This document shows positions 12,415-24,100 of a DNA stretch of 64,000 nucleotides, in pieces; position 1 is the stretch's first letter, and every line of letters starts with the position of its first letter. The stretch lies in NCBI RefSeq assembly GCF_033958435.1, contig NC_134137.1, positions 60,528,001 through 60,592,000 on the forward strand, given 5' to 3'. This stretch comes from Carettochelys insculpta (taxonomy: Eukaryota; Chordata; Testudines; Carettochelyidae). The notes under the pieces were generated by a model. It did no database searches. It was not told where the DNA came from and saw only the letters and a list, made by a program, of their open reading frames with translations. The translations under genes and the position numbers were made by a program.

Positions 12415-13330
12415 CTTCTCCAGACTAAACAAATCAATTTTTTAAAATATTTCCTGATAGGTCATGTTTTCTAGACCTCAGATGTCTTTGTTGCTCTTCT
12501 TTGAACTTTCTCTAATTTGCCCACAACTTTCTTGAAACGTGGCTCCAAGAACTGGGCTCAGTACTCCAGTTGAGGCCTATTAGCGTGGAGTAGAGTGGAA
12601 GGATTATGTCATGTGTCTTCTTTACAACACTCCTCTTAATACATCCCAGAAAGTCTGTTGTATTTGTAACACTGTTACAATAGTGAGTCATAATATAGAG
12701 ATATACCTATCTCATAGAACTGGAAGGGACCTTCAGAGGTCACCGAGTCCAGTCCCCTGCACTCAGAGCAGAGCCTATCACCATCCCTCACAGATTTGTT
12801 TTTAATCTATTTGCCTCAGATCCCTTTTAATCCACTATGACCCTCCCACCGCTAGTTCCCTTTCCACAATGCTCCTTCCTTGTCTGTCATTTCCCATATG
12901 TGTAACTGATGGCTTCTTCCTAAGCGAAGTAGTTTGCTGTCCTTATTGAATTTCATCCTATTTTCTTCAGGCCATTTTTCCAGGTCATTCTGAATTTTAA
13001 TCCTGGCCTCCGAAGTATTTAGTCTCAGAAGGATAGCTGTGTTAGTCTGTATCTTCGCAAAACAAAGCAAGCAGTCCTGTAGCACCATAAAGCCTAAAAA
13101 TTTATTCATTAGATAACAAGCTTTCGTGAGAAAGACCCACTTCAGATTCTGGAGATTTTGTTCCAGAATCTGAAGATGTGGGTCTTTCCCATGAAAAATC
13201 ATTACCCAACACATAAAATTGTTAGGCTTTAAGGTGCTACAGGACTGCTTGCTTTGTTCTCCAAAGTATTTGCGACTCCTCCCAGGTATCGTCCACAAAT
13301 TTTGTGTGTGTTCTCTCTGTGCCATGAGCA
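12415..13330 (-). mobile_element. CR1 LINE remnant with nested insertions
   Basis: Read on the minus strand, this shows the CR1 region that on the + strand reads 'ctccagactaaacaa', 'gttgctcttctttgaac', 'gaactgggctcagtactccag'. A CR1-like tail ('catagaactggaagggacc', about 12710-12800), possibly from a SINE, interrupts it. So does a Penelope-derived palindrome at 13021-13258. The CR1 is too decayed for an open frame. Confidence 0.65.
13021..13258. mobile_element. Penelope-derived palindromic insertion with 13-bp TSD
   Basis: The insert begins with the diagnostic tail 'ggatagctgtgttagtctgt', then 'caagcagtcctgtagcacc', and after a ~40-bp loop runs back through the reverse complement to 'ggtgctacaggactgcttg'. 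The CR1 host sequence CTCCGAAGTATTT (13008-13020) recurs as CTCCAAAGTATTT at 13259-13271, a 12/13 target duplication. Family assignment follows from the shared tail with the GIY-YIG-bearing element at 22378-23554. Confidence 0.7.
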
Positions 13331-13519
13331 TGATGGTGCAATCTGGTTCTGATTAGTGTGTATTCAGCAGTTTTGTTCTGATGAACTGCCAATGCAGAGT
13401 AGGTTTAACTCTCTGTGTGTGTGTGTGGGGCGGGGGGGGGGCTACTGATACAGATACACTGCCTCTCGGGGATGTCCTCTTTTTTTGGCATCAGAGGACC
13501 AGTACGGCTAAGTCTATAT

Positions 13520-13563
13520 CCACAAAAACAATGAGAAGTCCTGTGGCACCTTATAGACTAACA
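13520..13563 (-). mobile_element. Penelope-type tail, left part, split by a hAT element
   Basis: 'gtcctgtggcaccttatagac' is the recurrent tail motif also seen at 27830, 52280 and (reverse) 53060. The same repeat appears to resume after the hAT insertion at 14375 with 'catttattgg'. Confidence 0.5.
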
Positions 13564-14374
13564 CAGTAGTTCCCAAACTTTTTGGCATCACGCCCCCCTT
13601 TTGATTTTTGAGAAACCCTCACACTCTCCCACCTCTTCTTTACTATCATCCAACCCCCTTTTAACAAAAAATTCAATTAGTAATTTAAAATAAACACAAA
13701 GACTTGATATAAAAATGTTATTTGAAATTAAAAGTAAGTACAAATAGTTTTTCTTGGCCCCTTGCTGATGTCTGGTGCAACCGCAGCTGGCCAGCTGCCT
13801 GAGCCCTGTGCCAGCCACCAGAGCTGCCAGCACCAGCTCCCTGCCCACCTGAGCCCTGTGCTGCCAGAGCCGCCCATCCAAGCTGACCAAGCCCCACACT
13901 GCTGGGGCTAGCTATCTGCCTGCCAGACTGAGCTGCCCAAGCCCTGCAATGCCAGGGCCAGCTGCCCAACCCCCATAAGCCCTGCAAGTCGGCTGCTGGA
14001 GCCCCCCTGCCCAAGCCCCTCCCCTCCCGCAAGCCAGGCACCCCCAATCCCCCATTCATTCCATCCCCCTCCTGCAAGCCAGGCACCCCAGCCCCCATCT
14101 AACCCCATCCCTCTCCTCCTCCCCTCCCCAGCCCACACTCACTCCCCTTTGCAGAAGTCAGCAAGGCCTATGTGGGTCTTTGCTAGCTCCCTGCTTTTTA
14201 TAGTGGCTGTGCTGGGTTGCCCATGTAAAATGGCAGGGGCTGAGAGCTGGAAGCAAAGGCCGGCTTTTTCTTTGGGTGGGGGGGAATGATGGGGGTCTGG
14301 GTCACCCTGCGCCCCCCCCCAGGAGTTTCTTCACCCCCCCACGGGGCCACACCCCCCCAATTTGGGAAACGATG
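13564..14374. mobile_element. hAT non-autonomous element with 8-bp TSD
   Basis: The left terminus CAGTAGTTCCCAAACTTTTT and the inverted right terminus AATTTGGGAAACGATG are hAT-style ends. The flanks GACTAACA (13556-13563) and CACTAACA (14375-14382) are a 7/8 target duplication, the length expected for hAT. The interior is a C-rich stretch with repeated 'ctgcc'/'ccctg' blocks and no transposase. Confidence 0.75.
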
Positions 14375-14389
14375 CACTAACATTTATTG

Positions 14390-14580
14390 GCGCACAAGAG
14401 AAAGCCCTGCTAGTCTATATACTATCAAAACAAAAAAGCAGTCAAGTCGCGCTACTTGACTGCTTTATTGGAGAATAAGCTTGGGTGGGCAAAGGCCCAT
14501 TTCGTCAGATGCATCTTGGAAGATGCATCGGACCAAATGGGTCTTTGCCCACCCAAGATTATGCACCAACAGAAGTTAAT
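14390..14580. mobile_element. Penelope-derived palindrome
   Basis: 'tatactatcaaaacaaaaaa' followed by 'gcagtcaagt' is the same tail as at 22378. At 14480-14561 the segment 'cttgggtgggcaaag...gatgcatc' is followed by its near-perfect reverse complement 'gatgcatcgg...ctttgcccacccaag'. Outer limits are approximate because hAT insertions lie on both sides. Confidence 0.55.
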
Positions 14581-14586
14581 CTATAA

Positions 14587-14725
14587 CAGCGTTTCCCAAA
14601 CATAAAACATCCACGTACCCCTTTCGGGCCTTATCGGGCGCCCCCTCCCAGTGCCCAGCTCCTCATTTTTGGTAGTTGCTTTCTGCGGCGTAGCCCTGGC
14701 GTGCACCACGCCTCGGGAAACGCTG
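14587..14725. mobile_element. Short hAT MITE with 8-bp TSD
   Basis: The ends CAGCGTTTCCCAAAC and CGGGAAACGCTG are inverted repeats. The flanks ATCTATAA (14579-14586) and GTCTATAA (14726-14733) form a 7/8 duplication. It lies about 130 bp upstream of the DHRS12 CpG island. Confidence 0.75.
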
Positions 14726-14985
14726 GTCTATAAGGTGCCACAGGACCTCTCCGTTATATGGTAACTTCGCGGGGGGGAGGGGGGGCAGGGGGAAATCGGG
14801 GCTCACCACCATGTAGCTGGGCAGGTCAGGGCCAGGACGGGGGGAACCTGCTACTACAACGCCTGACAGCTTTTCCGAGCGCCCGGGAGGGGGCAGCAGG
14901 CGGGCACGTGCCCGGGACCCTCGCGAGCCGGGCCGGGCTGAACCGGGCGCTGCCTGCCAGGGCGTCTCCCGCCCCCGGCCGCTCC

Positions 14986-15015
14986 GCTCAGCTCAGCTCA
15001 GCTCAGCTCAGCTCA
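14986..15015. repeat. GCTCA pentamer, six tandem copies in the core promoter
   Basis: Six perfect GCTCA units sit immediately upstream of the GC boxes and about 70 bp upstream of the DHRS12 start codon. Copy number is likely to vary between individuals (inference). Confidence 0.9.
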
Positions 15016-15085
15016 GGCGGCGGCGGGGCGGGGCGGGGCGGGGCCGGGCGGCGCTTACACAACAGCCGGCGGCGGGAGCGGCGCC

Positions 15086-15141
15086 ATGTCGTGGTATCGG
15101 AGCGCCGTGTGGTTCCTGAAGGGGCTGCGGGAGTACACCAG
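15086..15141 (+). CDS. DHRS12: DHRS12 exon 1 coding part
   Basis: ATG at 15086 with context GCGCCATGT. It encodes [18 protein letters not shown] plus two bases of codon 19 (Arg). The donor is at 15142 (GGTACC context, non-ideal after position +2). The short aromatic and hydrophobic N-terminus with KGLREYT is the DHRS12 hallmark. Confidence 0.9.
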
Positions 15142-18100
15142 GTACCGGCGGCCCCGAGCCGGCCCAGCTCCAGCGCGGGACTGGCGTCGCTGCTGGTGGG
15201 GGCGAGCGATTCCTTCGCCCCCGCGGCCGGCTGGAGCAGCCGTGTCCCGCCCTGCCTGTAGCTCGCCGTGCCCGGAGCTCGCCGCTTGTTTGCCCGGTGC
15301 AGCGCGTCGTGCCAGCGGGGAGCTGCCCGGCACGGGGGCAGGGCCGCATTGCAGGGCTGGGGGTTAGCGGCTGAAGCGGGGGCTTCCGAGAGCAGAGCAG
15401 GTTCCCAGCTCCTGGGGGGCTCCACGCCGCCTAGGCAGCCCTGCAGCGCCCCACTGCTCTCTTCCCGGGGCACCCGGGGAGCTGCGCTCCCCTCCAGCCG
15501 GCCAGGTGCTTTGTAGTACCTGGGGCGTTGTCCCCTAGCACTTCTCAGTGGCGCCTAGGACTTCCCTCCAGCCCCTCGGCCAGGGGTGAGCAAACTTTTT
15601 GTGTTGGGCCCCACTTTTTGGCCCTGCGGGTAGCAGCACCCCCAACCCGAGGAATGTAATCCAACCCGAGGGAGAGTTTGGCCCTGTTCATTTGGGGGGC
15701 GGGATGTGGGGGGAAACCTTTTCGACAGGTGTAAGCAAACAGGTCTGTAGCTGTAAACACGTTCTCCATCGGAATAGGAGTGAGAGTCCCTGTTCAGAAA
15801 AACAGTAACATTTCAACGTTTTGATGAGATGGATGAGCTGGAGACCCAGCAGCCAATTATGGTGTGCCCCTGCCCCTTATGAAATTTCATACCCTGCCAA
15901 GGGCTGGCCCACACCACTTCCTGCATTCTTGCCCTCCTTCTTTACCTCCTTCACCACACTCATGTACATGAATTTGTAGGTGGACTGTGGATCAGGTCTT
16001 GAATAGGGATTGTCCCCCTGGCTCAGACTGAGAGCCATCTCCTGTAATCAGGGGAATGGGAAAATGAGCAAGAGGCGTCCAAGTACACACGGTTGCTCTT
16101 TCTCCCCACCCACCCCAAATGGTGCCCTGCTCAAGTCGGAACCAGTTCAATCACATTGGCTGTGTCTACACTTAACAAACTTTGAAATGGCCATGCTAAT
16201 GGCCAAATCAAAGAATACTAATGAGGAGCTGAAATGAATATTCAGTGCCTCGTTAGTATGACACCGGCTGCAGCACTTCGAAAGTGCCACATTTCACTCA
16301 TCTGCGGCTCGTCTACATGGGGGTCCTTTTCAAAAGGACCCTGCAAACATGGAAATTCCCTTATTCCTATCAGCTCAGGGCTGCTGGTGCCTGGTGTACT
16401 TCTGCAGCCCCTTCAGGAACCAGCTGATAGGAATAAGGGGATTTCCATGTTTCCAGGGTCCTTTGGAAAAGGACCCCCGTGTAGACGAGCTGTGGGTGAG
16501 CAAAAAGCGGCACTTTCAAAGCACTGCGGCTGGTGCCATGCTAATGAGGCACTGAATATTCATTTCAGTGCCTCATTAGTATTCAATTTGGTCATCAGCA
16601 TGGCCATTTTGAAGTTTTTTGTGAGTGTAGATGTAGCCATTATGTGTGAAAAGGCATTTTCTTTTGTTGATTTTGAATTTCCTACCTTATAATTTCATAG
16701 ACTGCCTTCTCTGGGGCCTCAGGAAGGAATTTTCCCCCAGGTCAAATTGGCAGTGACCCAGAGATATTGTCATCCTCTGCCGAGTGTGGAAACAGGTGAC
16801 TTTCTAGCGGTATCAATAAAATTAATGTAATAATTTCCTTACCATAAAAGGGACACCTCAGTCACTCTGGTTCTCTGCCTGTATCACATAACAGTCAAAT
16901 TTACTGTGGGTCTCATTTATTTGATCTCATTTTTGTGGCAGCGTTTAGAGCAATGGTGGGCAGCCTGTGGGCTGTATGTGGCCCACTGGGGTTCCACCTG
17001 CGGCCCATGGGACCCCTCTAAATCAGCTGTTACAGCTTTGGGAGGGCGGGGGAGGAGCAGGGTTGGAGCATGAATCAGGAGATGTGTGGCGCCCTGAAAG
17101 TGCTGTAAGGGCTGGTGAGGAGCAGGTAAGTGTGGGGCTCCAGTGTGTGAGAGGTGTGCTGGGGAGGGGAGGGGACAGAGGACAAGGAGTCTAGAGGCTG
17201 AATGTACTAAGATGAAGGAGGGCCATTCACGTCTCACTTTCTAACTGCTGGTTTAGAGTGTGGGTGCTGAGTGGTGTTGGAGACCTATGAGATACAGGAA
17301 GTTCAGACCGGTTGATCTACTGATCCCTTCTGGCCTTACATTCTGACTCTTAACTTATTTCTTTAAAAAATATAAAATGTGGGTGTGTTATATTTACATT
17401 ATAAAACAGATTTCCTATCCGCTTATCTTTTTATTCAAATATTCTTGCTGATTGGCATTGTTTTAATTCTACCTCAAAGACTTCTAGGCTATGGTTACAC
17501 TGCAGCACTCTGTCGACAGACGTCACTGTTGGGAGAGATTTCCGGACAAAACTTCTGTCAGCAGAGCGCGGCCGCACACAAAAGCCAATCGGAAGAGTGC
17601 TCCACTCTGTCAACAGAGCAGTCGGACTGCCAGGCTGCTCTCTCAGCAAAATGGGAACCTGGAAATACAGCTGACAGGTCTGCCCATTGTTGTGGATAAC
17701 CTGTATGTTGATAGAGGCTCTCTAGGGGGGTTTACACAGCTTTTTATGTCAACAGGATCTGTCTACAGCAGCATTCTGCCTCAAAGCTTTGAGGCAGAAT
17801 GCTGTCGGCAAAAATGCTGTGTTTTGTCCAGATACTGTTGACAAAATACATTTTGTGCGTGCATGCTCCCCAAATTTTGTAGACAAAACTGGGATTTTGC
17901 TGGCAAAACTTGCTAGTGTAACCGTAGCCCTAGAGTAATAGTTGGGAACTTGTTTTATGTATTAGAAACCTAAAGAAACTAAATAAGTTGAGTCCTGTGA
18001 GTGGATCTCCTTTTTCTTTCATCTGTTAAAGGCTTTGTATTTTTATGCATACAAAATATTCTGCCATTTACAAATATCTTAATTGATTTATACAGGAGTG

Positions 18101-21100
18101 GCTATGAATGTGCATCCAAACACTTTGTTCCAGAAGACTTGGAGGTAAATGTAACTGGAAGATCTTTCATGATCACTGGAGCAAACAGTGGTATTGGCAA
18201 AGCTACTGCAACAGAGATAGCAAAGAAAGGTGAGCTAAAGCAGTGGTTCCTAACCAGGAGTAAGTGTACCTGCAGGGGTATTCTAAGGCGTAGTCAACTC
18301 CTCTAGATCAGGGTTTCTCAACCTGGGGATTATGAACCACAGGGAGTCACTGAACAGGTTGGGTGAGGGGAAGGTCATGGCTGGCATTTTGGGGAGGCAA
18401 GCAGGGCAGTTCCCTGTGGCTCCATGCCACTGGGGGACCTGAAGAGCTAAGTTACATGATTCAGCCACAGACTAGGGCGCTTGGGCTTCAGACTCTGAAA
18501 GGAGTACAGCTGTCTGGAAAGGTTGAGAACTGAGCTAAACCAGGGTTAACTTTTTTGGAATCTATAAAGTGTGAAACAAGTTTAACTGGAGAAAGTTCTC
18601 AATCTCCTGAAAATAGGATTCTGCTTTTCTAGGCATTATGTCCATGTCTACACTTGATGAATTGGGAGTAAGGGAATTTTGAAGTTGGGCATGTATTTCG
18701 AAGCGCCCGCCTCTTGACTGCCTGTTGGCACTTCGAAGTTAGCAGCTTCGAAATTCGCATGGCTGTCATTATGCTAATGAGACACTGCATATACATGGGA
18801 GCACCTCATTTGGTATTTTCCGGTCTGTGTCATTTCCATGCCCCCTGTGAAGAAGGAGGCTAGTGTAGACGCAGCCTGTAGCTCCCATCTTTGGGATAGG
18901 ATGCCACATATGAAACATGACTGTCTTCAGAGGGTCATATTTGGAGATTGAGCACCTCATGTTTTGGGATTTTTTTTTATTTTTCCCCCAGCAGATCTTA
19001 CCATGAGTTCATGAAGCAAAAGTAATGAGTGGAGGGGATCCACAGATTGGAGTGGTAAAGAGTCAGTGGAGAAGTATTATGGGAAGTTATGGAATGTTCC
19101 CTCTACTTTTTTTTTTCCAGCCATGTGCGGAATACATTTTTGTGTGCATTGAGGCATGTACAGATGTGTACCACCAGTAAAAACACATGCTGCTGGCCGT
19201 GGGTGCGCGGCCAAGCAGCTGGGTGGCACTTGAATCTCTCTTGGGTGGCTGCTGAAGTGCTCAGTTTACAGGGAGTAATGGTGGTATCTAAAGGTTTCGG
19301 TCATGGGTCAAGACAACCTTGTCTTAGGCACTGTATGGACACATAGCAAAGCATGACAGCCCCTTGCTCAAAGATTTTATAGCCTTAAGATAGGAGGAGA
19401 CAACAGGTAGATAAGACCAGCAAATGGAGGGGAAGACAAGATAACCATGAGCGAATTCCGTTTGTGTTTCACTGCTGTTCTTAAACCATGTGTCTGTCCA
19501 CTATTGTGATTTCAGTGGGAACTAGCTATCATCTAGTCTTGAGAGCTAGATTTATCTCTAAGAGTTTGTGAGGTCATAGTGATCCTCTGGTGCTTATGCG
19601 AGAAGATTTTTGCTTATAGAATTAAAGGAAGGAGCAGGTGTTCTAGGAGCACTGTGCAGGTTCTAATCTCTGTACTCCCTGAAGTCTTAGCCATTGCCCT
19701 GTGTGTGTTCAGAGAGCCCCTAGGTGATATACATTGGATAAACTGGTACTTTTATTTTGTATGAATCAGAGGGATTGAGGATCCCTGTAAGCAAACCAGG
19801 GAGTATAAGTACACTTCAATTTTACAAACTTGTCCTGTGACCTAGTCTGTTGTCAGCAGTTGGTTGTGTGTGGATCTAGCTGCTGGCGCAGTGTGCTTCC
19901 AATCCAACTGCATGGAGTCTAGTCAGTGTTTCTTGCTGTAAATGTACTCTCAGGCTCCTGCCTCATGTCCGATGTCCTTCCTGGGTTGTGGGATACTGCT
20001 ATCCAGCTGCCCTAGACCTTGATATCGGACTCAGACGTGCAAGCCTGAAGTCACTTGAACTTCCATCATCCCAGAGTTCTACCCTAGTGGTCTCTCTGGA
20101 CTGACTCATTTGACTCCTTCAAGGACAACAAGGCCAAAAAGCAAGAATACAGGCTTAGAAAAGAAATTTCTTGACCACAGTAACTATGCACTTAAAGCAC
20201 ATGAATTACAGATCATGAAAACAACAAAAATCCTGAGACACCTCTTCTTCCAGTCTGATCTTTCCTCCTCTTGTTAGTCCATCATTCATCAGTGTTTCAG
20301 GCTGGTCAGCATCTGTGCAGTTCTCTCTGTCTTTAAAAATTTCCTTTCTTGTGGTGATAGTTCCCAGAACAGAAGTAGAATCTTGCACTTTTATATAGGG
20401 CCTCCATCTTTTCCAACTGTGAATAGTCTCAGGGGTAGCGGTATTAGTCTGTAGTGTCACCAAAAAAACAAAACAAAACTAAGCAGTCCTGTAGCATGTT
20501 AAAGACTAACAGTTTTATTTATTAGGTAATGAGCTTTTGTGGGTAAGACCCACTTCTTCAGACTTGGAGCAAAAATGAGAACACTGTGTATGTATCTCAG
20601 GACGGGGGAAGAAAAAAGTGGAGGAGTCACCTATCATGAATAGGACCTGTGGAAGGAGTAAATAGTGAAGCATCATATCCAGCAACCATGCTTGCCCCAT
20701 CCTTGCAGATCTTGGTGTAAAAAGGCCTTGTACTGTGGGGATGCAGTAGCTGAGGCAATCAGAATAAATCGCCATCGATTGCAATGTTGATGACTCTGGT
20801 GATGGCCTTCATTGAGGGGTCAGACACTTCTCCTGAGAAGGTCAGCTATCAGGAGAGCAGGAAAATAGACTGCCCCAGGCAAATGCAAATTGACGTGGTC
20901 ACCATGCCAATATTTCAACAGAGGTACAAAATTGACTTCACAGTTTGAGAGACTAGGTGGGTGAGGTAACCATAGGACTGGAAGGGACGTTGAGAAGTTC
21001 ATCTAGTCCAGTCCCCTGCACTCATTGCAGGACTAGATCTATCTAAACCAGACCTGTTAACTCTATCATCCAAAGTACTTGCGGCCCTTCCCAGCTTGGT

Positions 21101-24100
21101 ATCATCTGCCAACTTTGTAAGCGCTCTCTATGCTGTTATCTAAATCTTGGATGAAGATGTTGAACAGAACCACATGCAGAACTAATCCCTGTGGGACCCT
21201 GCTCATTATGCCCATCCAGCAGGACTGTGAACCACTAATAACTATTCTCTTGGGATGTTTTTCCAACCAGTTATGGGCACATCTTATAGTAATTTCACCT
21301 TGGTTGTAGTTCCCTGAGAAGGTCACATAAGATTGTATTAAAAGCATTACTGAAGTTTAAATATACCACATCAACTGCTTCACCCTACCTCCCTCCCATA
21401 CACAAGGCCTGTTACTTCGTCAAAGAAAGCTATCAGATTAGCTAGAGACAGTTTGTTCGTGACAAATCCATGCTGTTATTTACATATAATCTTGTAGATG
21501 TTTGCGAATTGATTCCTTAATTATTTGCTTCATTATTTTTCCAGATACAGATCACTCAGCTTAATTTCCATAATTCCTTATTTATAGGACCATTGTGTAC
21601 CAGTCCAGGAAGCATCAGGACTGGTTTGATGAGAATGATGTGGAAATTGAACACCTAATTGAGGCAAAAAGGAAAGTCTTTAGGGCCTGGCAAAGTGACA
21701 TCAACTGCATAATGAAGAGAGAAGCAGGTGCCAAAGGGAAGGCAGAAGTCCAACATAAAATAAGGACTCTGAAAAACCAGTGGTGGACTGAGAAGGTGCG
21801 AGAAGTCCAGAATCTCACAGACCTCAACAATACAAGAGGTTCCTTCAGTGCCACCAAAGCTGTTTATGGACCAAGAAAGCACGGAATCAGCCCCCTGAGA
21901 TCAAAGGCTGGTACCCAACTCCTGAAAGACAATGAAGCGATTGCTGGAAGGAGTACTTTTATGAGCTCTTGAACTGCTCCTCCACTGTGGTCCTAGAATC
22001 CCTTGATCAAATCCTTCAACAATCACCTAGGGACGATCTTGCAACACTTCATACTCTGAATGAGGTCCAGGTTGCCATCAAAGTGATGAAAAGCAACAAG
22101 GCAACTGGACTAGATGGAATTCCCACCGAAGTCTTCGGAGAAGGCGGGTCAGAGCACCACAAACAACTCCACTTCTTGTTCTCAAGATCTGGGACAGGGA
22201 ACAGATGCCATGAGAGGTCAGAGATGCACTGATTGTTAGTCTCTTCAGGAAGAGCAGCAAAGTGGACTGTGGAAACTATCATGGCATCTCCTTCCTGGCA
22301 ACGTCAGGGAAGATCTTAGATCAGATCCTTGCAAACCAGCTCCTGCCACTCTCAGAAGAAGTTGTCCCAGAATCTCAAAACAAAAAAGCAGTCAAGTAGC
22401 ACTTCAAAGACTAGCAAAATAATTTATTAGGTGATGAGCTTTCGTGGGACAGACCCACTTCTTCAGACCATAGCCAGACCAGAACAGACTCAATATTTAA
22501 GGCACAGAGAACCAAAAACAGTAATCAAGGAGGACAAGTCAGAAAAAAATGATCAAGGTGAGCAAATCGAAGGTTGGGGAGGAAGGTCAAGAATTAGATT
22601 AAGCCAAGTACGCAAATGAGCCCCTATAGTAATTCACCTACCGCCCCCAACTCAAACCACTGCAACGAATTATTAAAGACCTACAACCTGTCCTCAATCA
22701 GGATGCCACACTCCAGAAGGCCCTAGGTGACATGCCTGTTCTCTCCTACGGACAACCTCCCAACCTCGTGAGGATCCTCACTAACAGCCACAGTCTGTAC
22801 CCCAGTCCTGGAACCTTTCCTTGCGACAAAGCCCGCTGCCAGCTTTGTCCACATATCTTCTCTGGAAATACTATCACTGGACCTAACTAGGTTATTCACA
22901 GAATCATGGGCACATTCTCATGTTCCTCAATTAACATGATATATGCCATCATGTGCCAACAATGCCCAAATGCTTTGTACATTGGACAGACTTCTAACTC
23001 CCTTAGACAAAGGGTTAATGGGCACAAAACAGACTTAAAAACACTCCAGATCCACAAACCGGTTAGTCAACATTTTAATGAAGTGGGCCACTCTGTTAAT
23101 GACTTAAAAGTTTGTGTGTTACTGAAGAAAAATTTTCGCACCACTATTCAAAGGGAGACAGCTGAGCTGTCTTTTATATTCAAATTCGGAACATTAACAT
23201 GCGGTTTGAACCGGGATGGGAACTTTCTGAGTCACTATAGGGGCTCGTTTGCATAGTTGCCTCACTCTAATTCTTGACCTGTCCCCGCCCCCCCCCCGCC
23301 GCCTTCTACCCCTCTAGTTTCTGATTTGCTCACCTTGATCGTTTTTTTCTAATTTGTCCTCCTTGAGTACTGTTTTTGGTTCTCTGTGCTGTAAATATTG
23401 AGTCTGTTCTGGTATGGCTGTGGTCTGAAGAAGTGGGTCTGTCCCACGAAAGTTCACCTAATAAATTATTTTGCTAGTCTTTAAAGTGCTACTGGACTGC
23501 TTTTTTGTTTTGATAGTATATAGACTAGCACGGCTCCTTTTCTGTTACTGTCCGAGAATCTCAGTGTGGCTTCCCAGGATTCCAAGGAACAGTGGACATG
23601 ATCTTCACCACCTGGCAACTGCAAGATAAATGACGTGATCCGAGCCTTACACATGAGTTTTTTCAACTTGGCTAATGTGTTCAAATCAATCGCAGCATCC
23701 TGTGGACATTCCTCTCCAAGACTGGTTTTCCCGTTAAATTCATTGGCATCCTGAGGCTGCTTTACAACAACATGACTGCCACAGTGTTCAGCAGTAATGG
23801 ATCCCAAAGTGACCCCTTTGAAGTCAAAACTGGAGTCAAATAAGGCTGTGTCATTGCCCCAGCACTGTTCTCTATCTTCATCACCATGACCCTTTACCTC
23901 ATTGATGGCAAGCTTCCAGATGGCGTGAATCTGTAGAATGAACGGGTAGCTTGTCAATCTCAGGAGACTGAAGGCTAAAAGTAAGACCTCCACAACCTTG
24001 ATCATGGAGCTCCAGTATGTGGATGACAACACGGTCACTGCTCTTTCTCCCACAGCACTTCAGACCACCTTAAGTGCCTTCATAAAAGCATACGAGAATC

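Larger units (their letters stand above)
14860..15520 (+). promoter_or_regulatory. DHRS12: CpG-island promoter of DHRS12
   Basis: GC and CpG content rise abruptly after the last repeat and fall about 430 bp after the start codon. A cluster of overlapping GC boxes (GGGGCGGGGC) lies at 15024-15044, 40-60 bp upstream of the ATG. No TATA box is visible. This is the usual dispersed-start, Sp1-type promoter of a housekeeping enzyme gene. The start site (about 15045-15075) is inferred. Confidence 0.75.

Noticed and set aside
14758..15516. Several overlapping open frames on both strands around the DHRS12 start
   Set aside because: All are GC-rich shadows within the CpG island. Only the short exon 1 frame joins in phase to exon 2.
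21102..21347. Minus-strand frame with RT-like sequence as a separate gene
   Set aside because: Part of the CR1 remnant, with a CR1 tail at its 3' side.
23481..24053. 190-codon minus-strand frame
   Set aside because: It lies antisense to the LINE reverse transcriptase (YVDD on the + strand) and crosses the Penelope border, so it is not a conserved protein.
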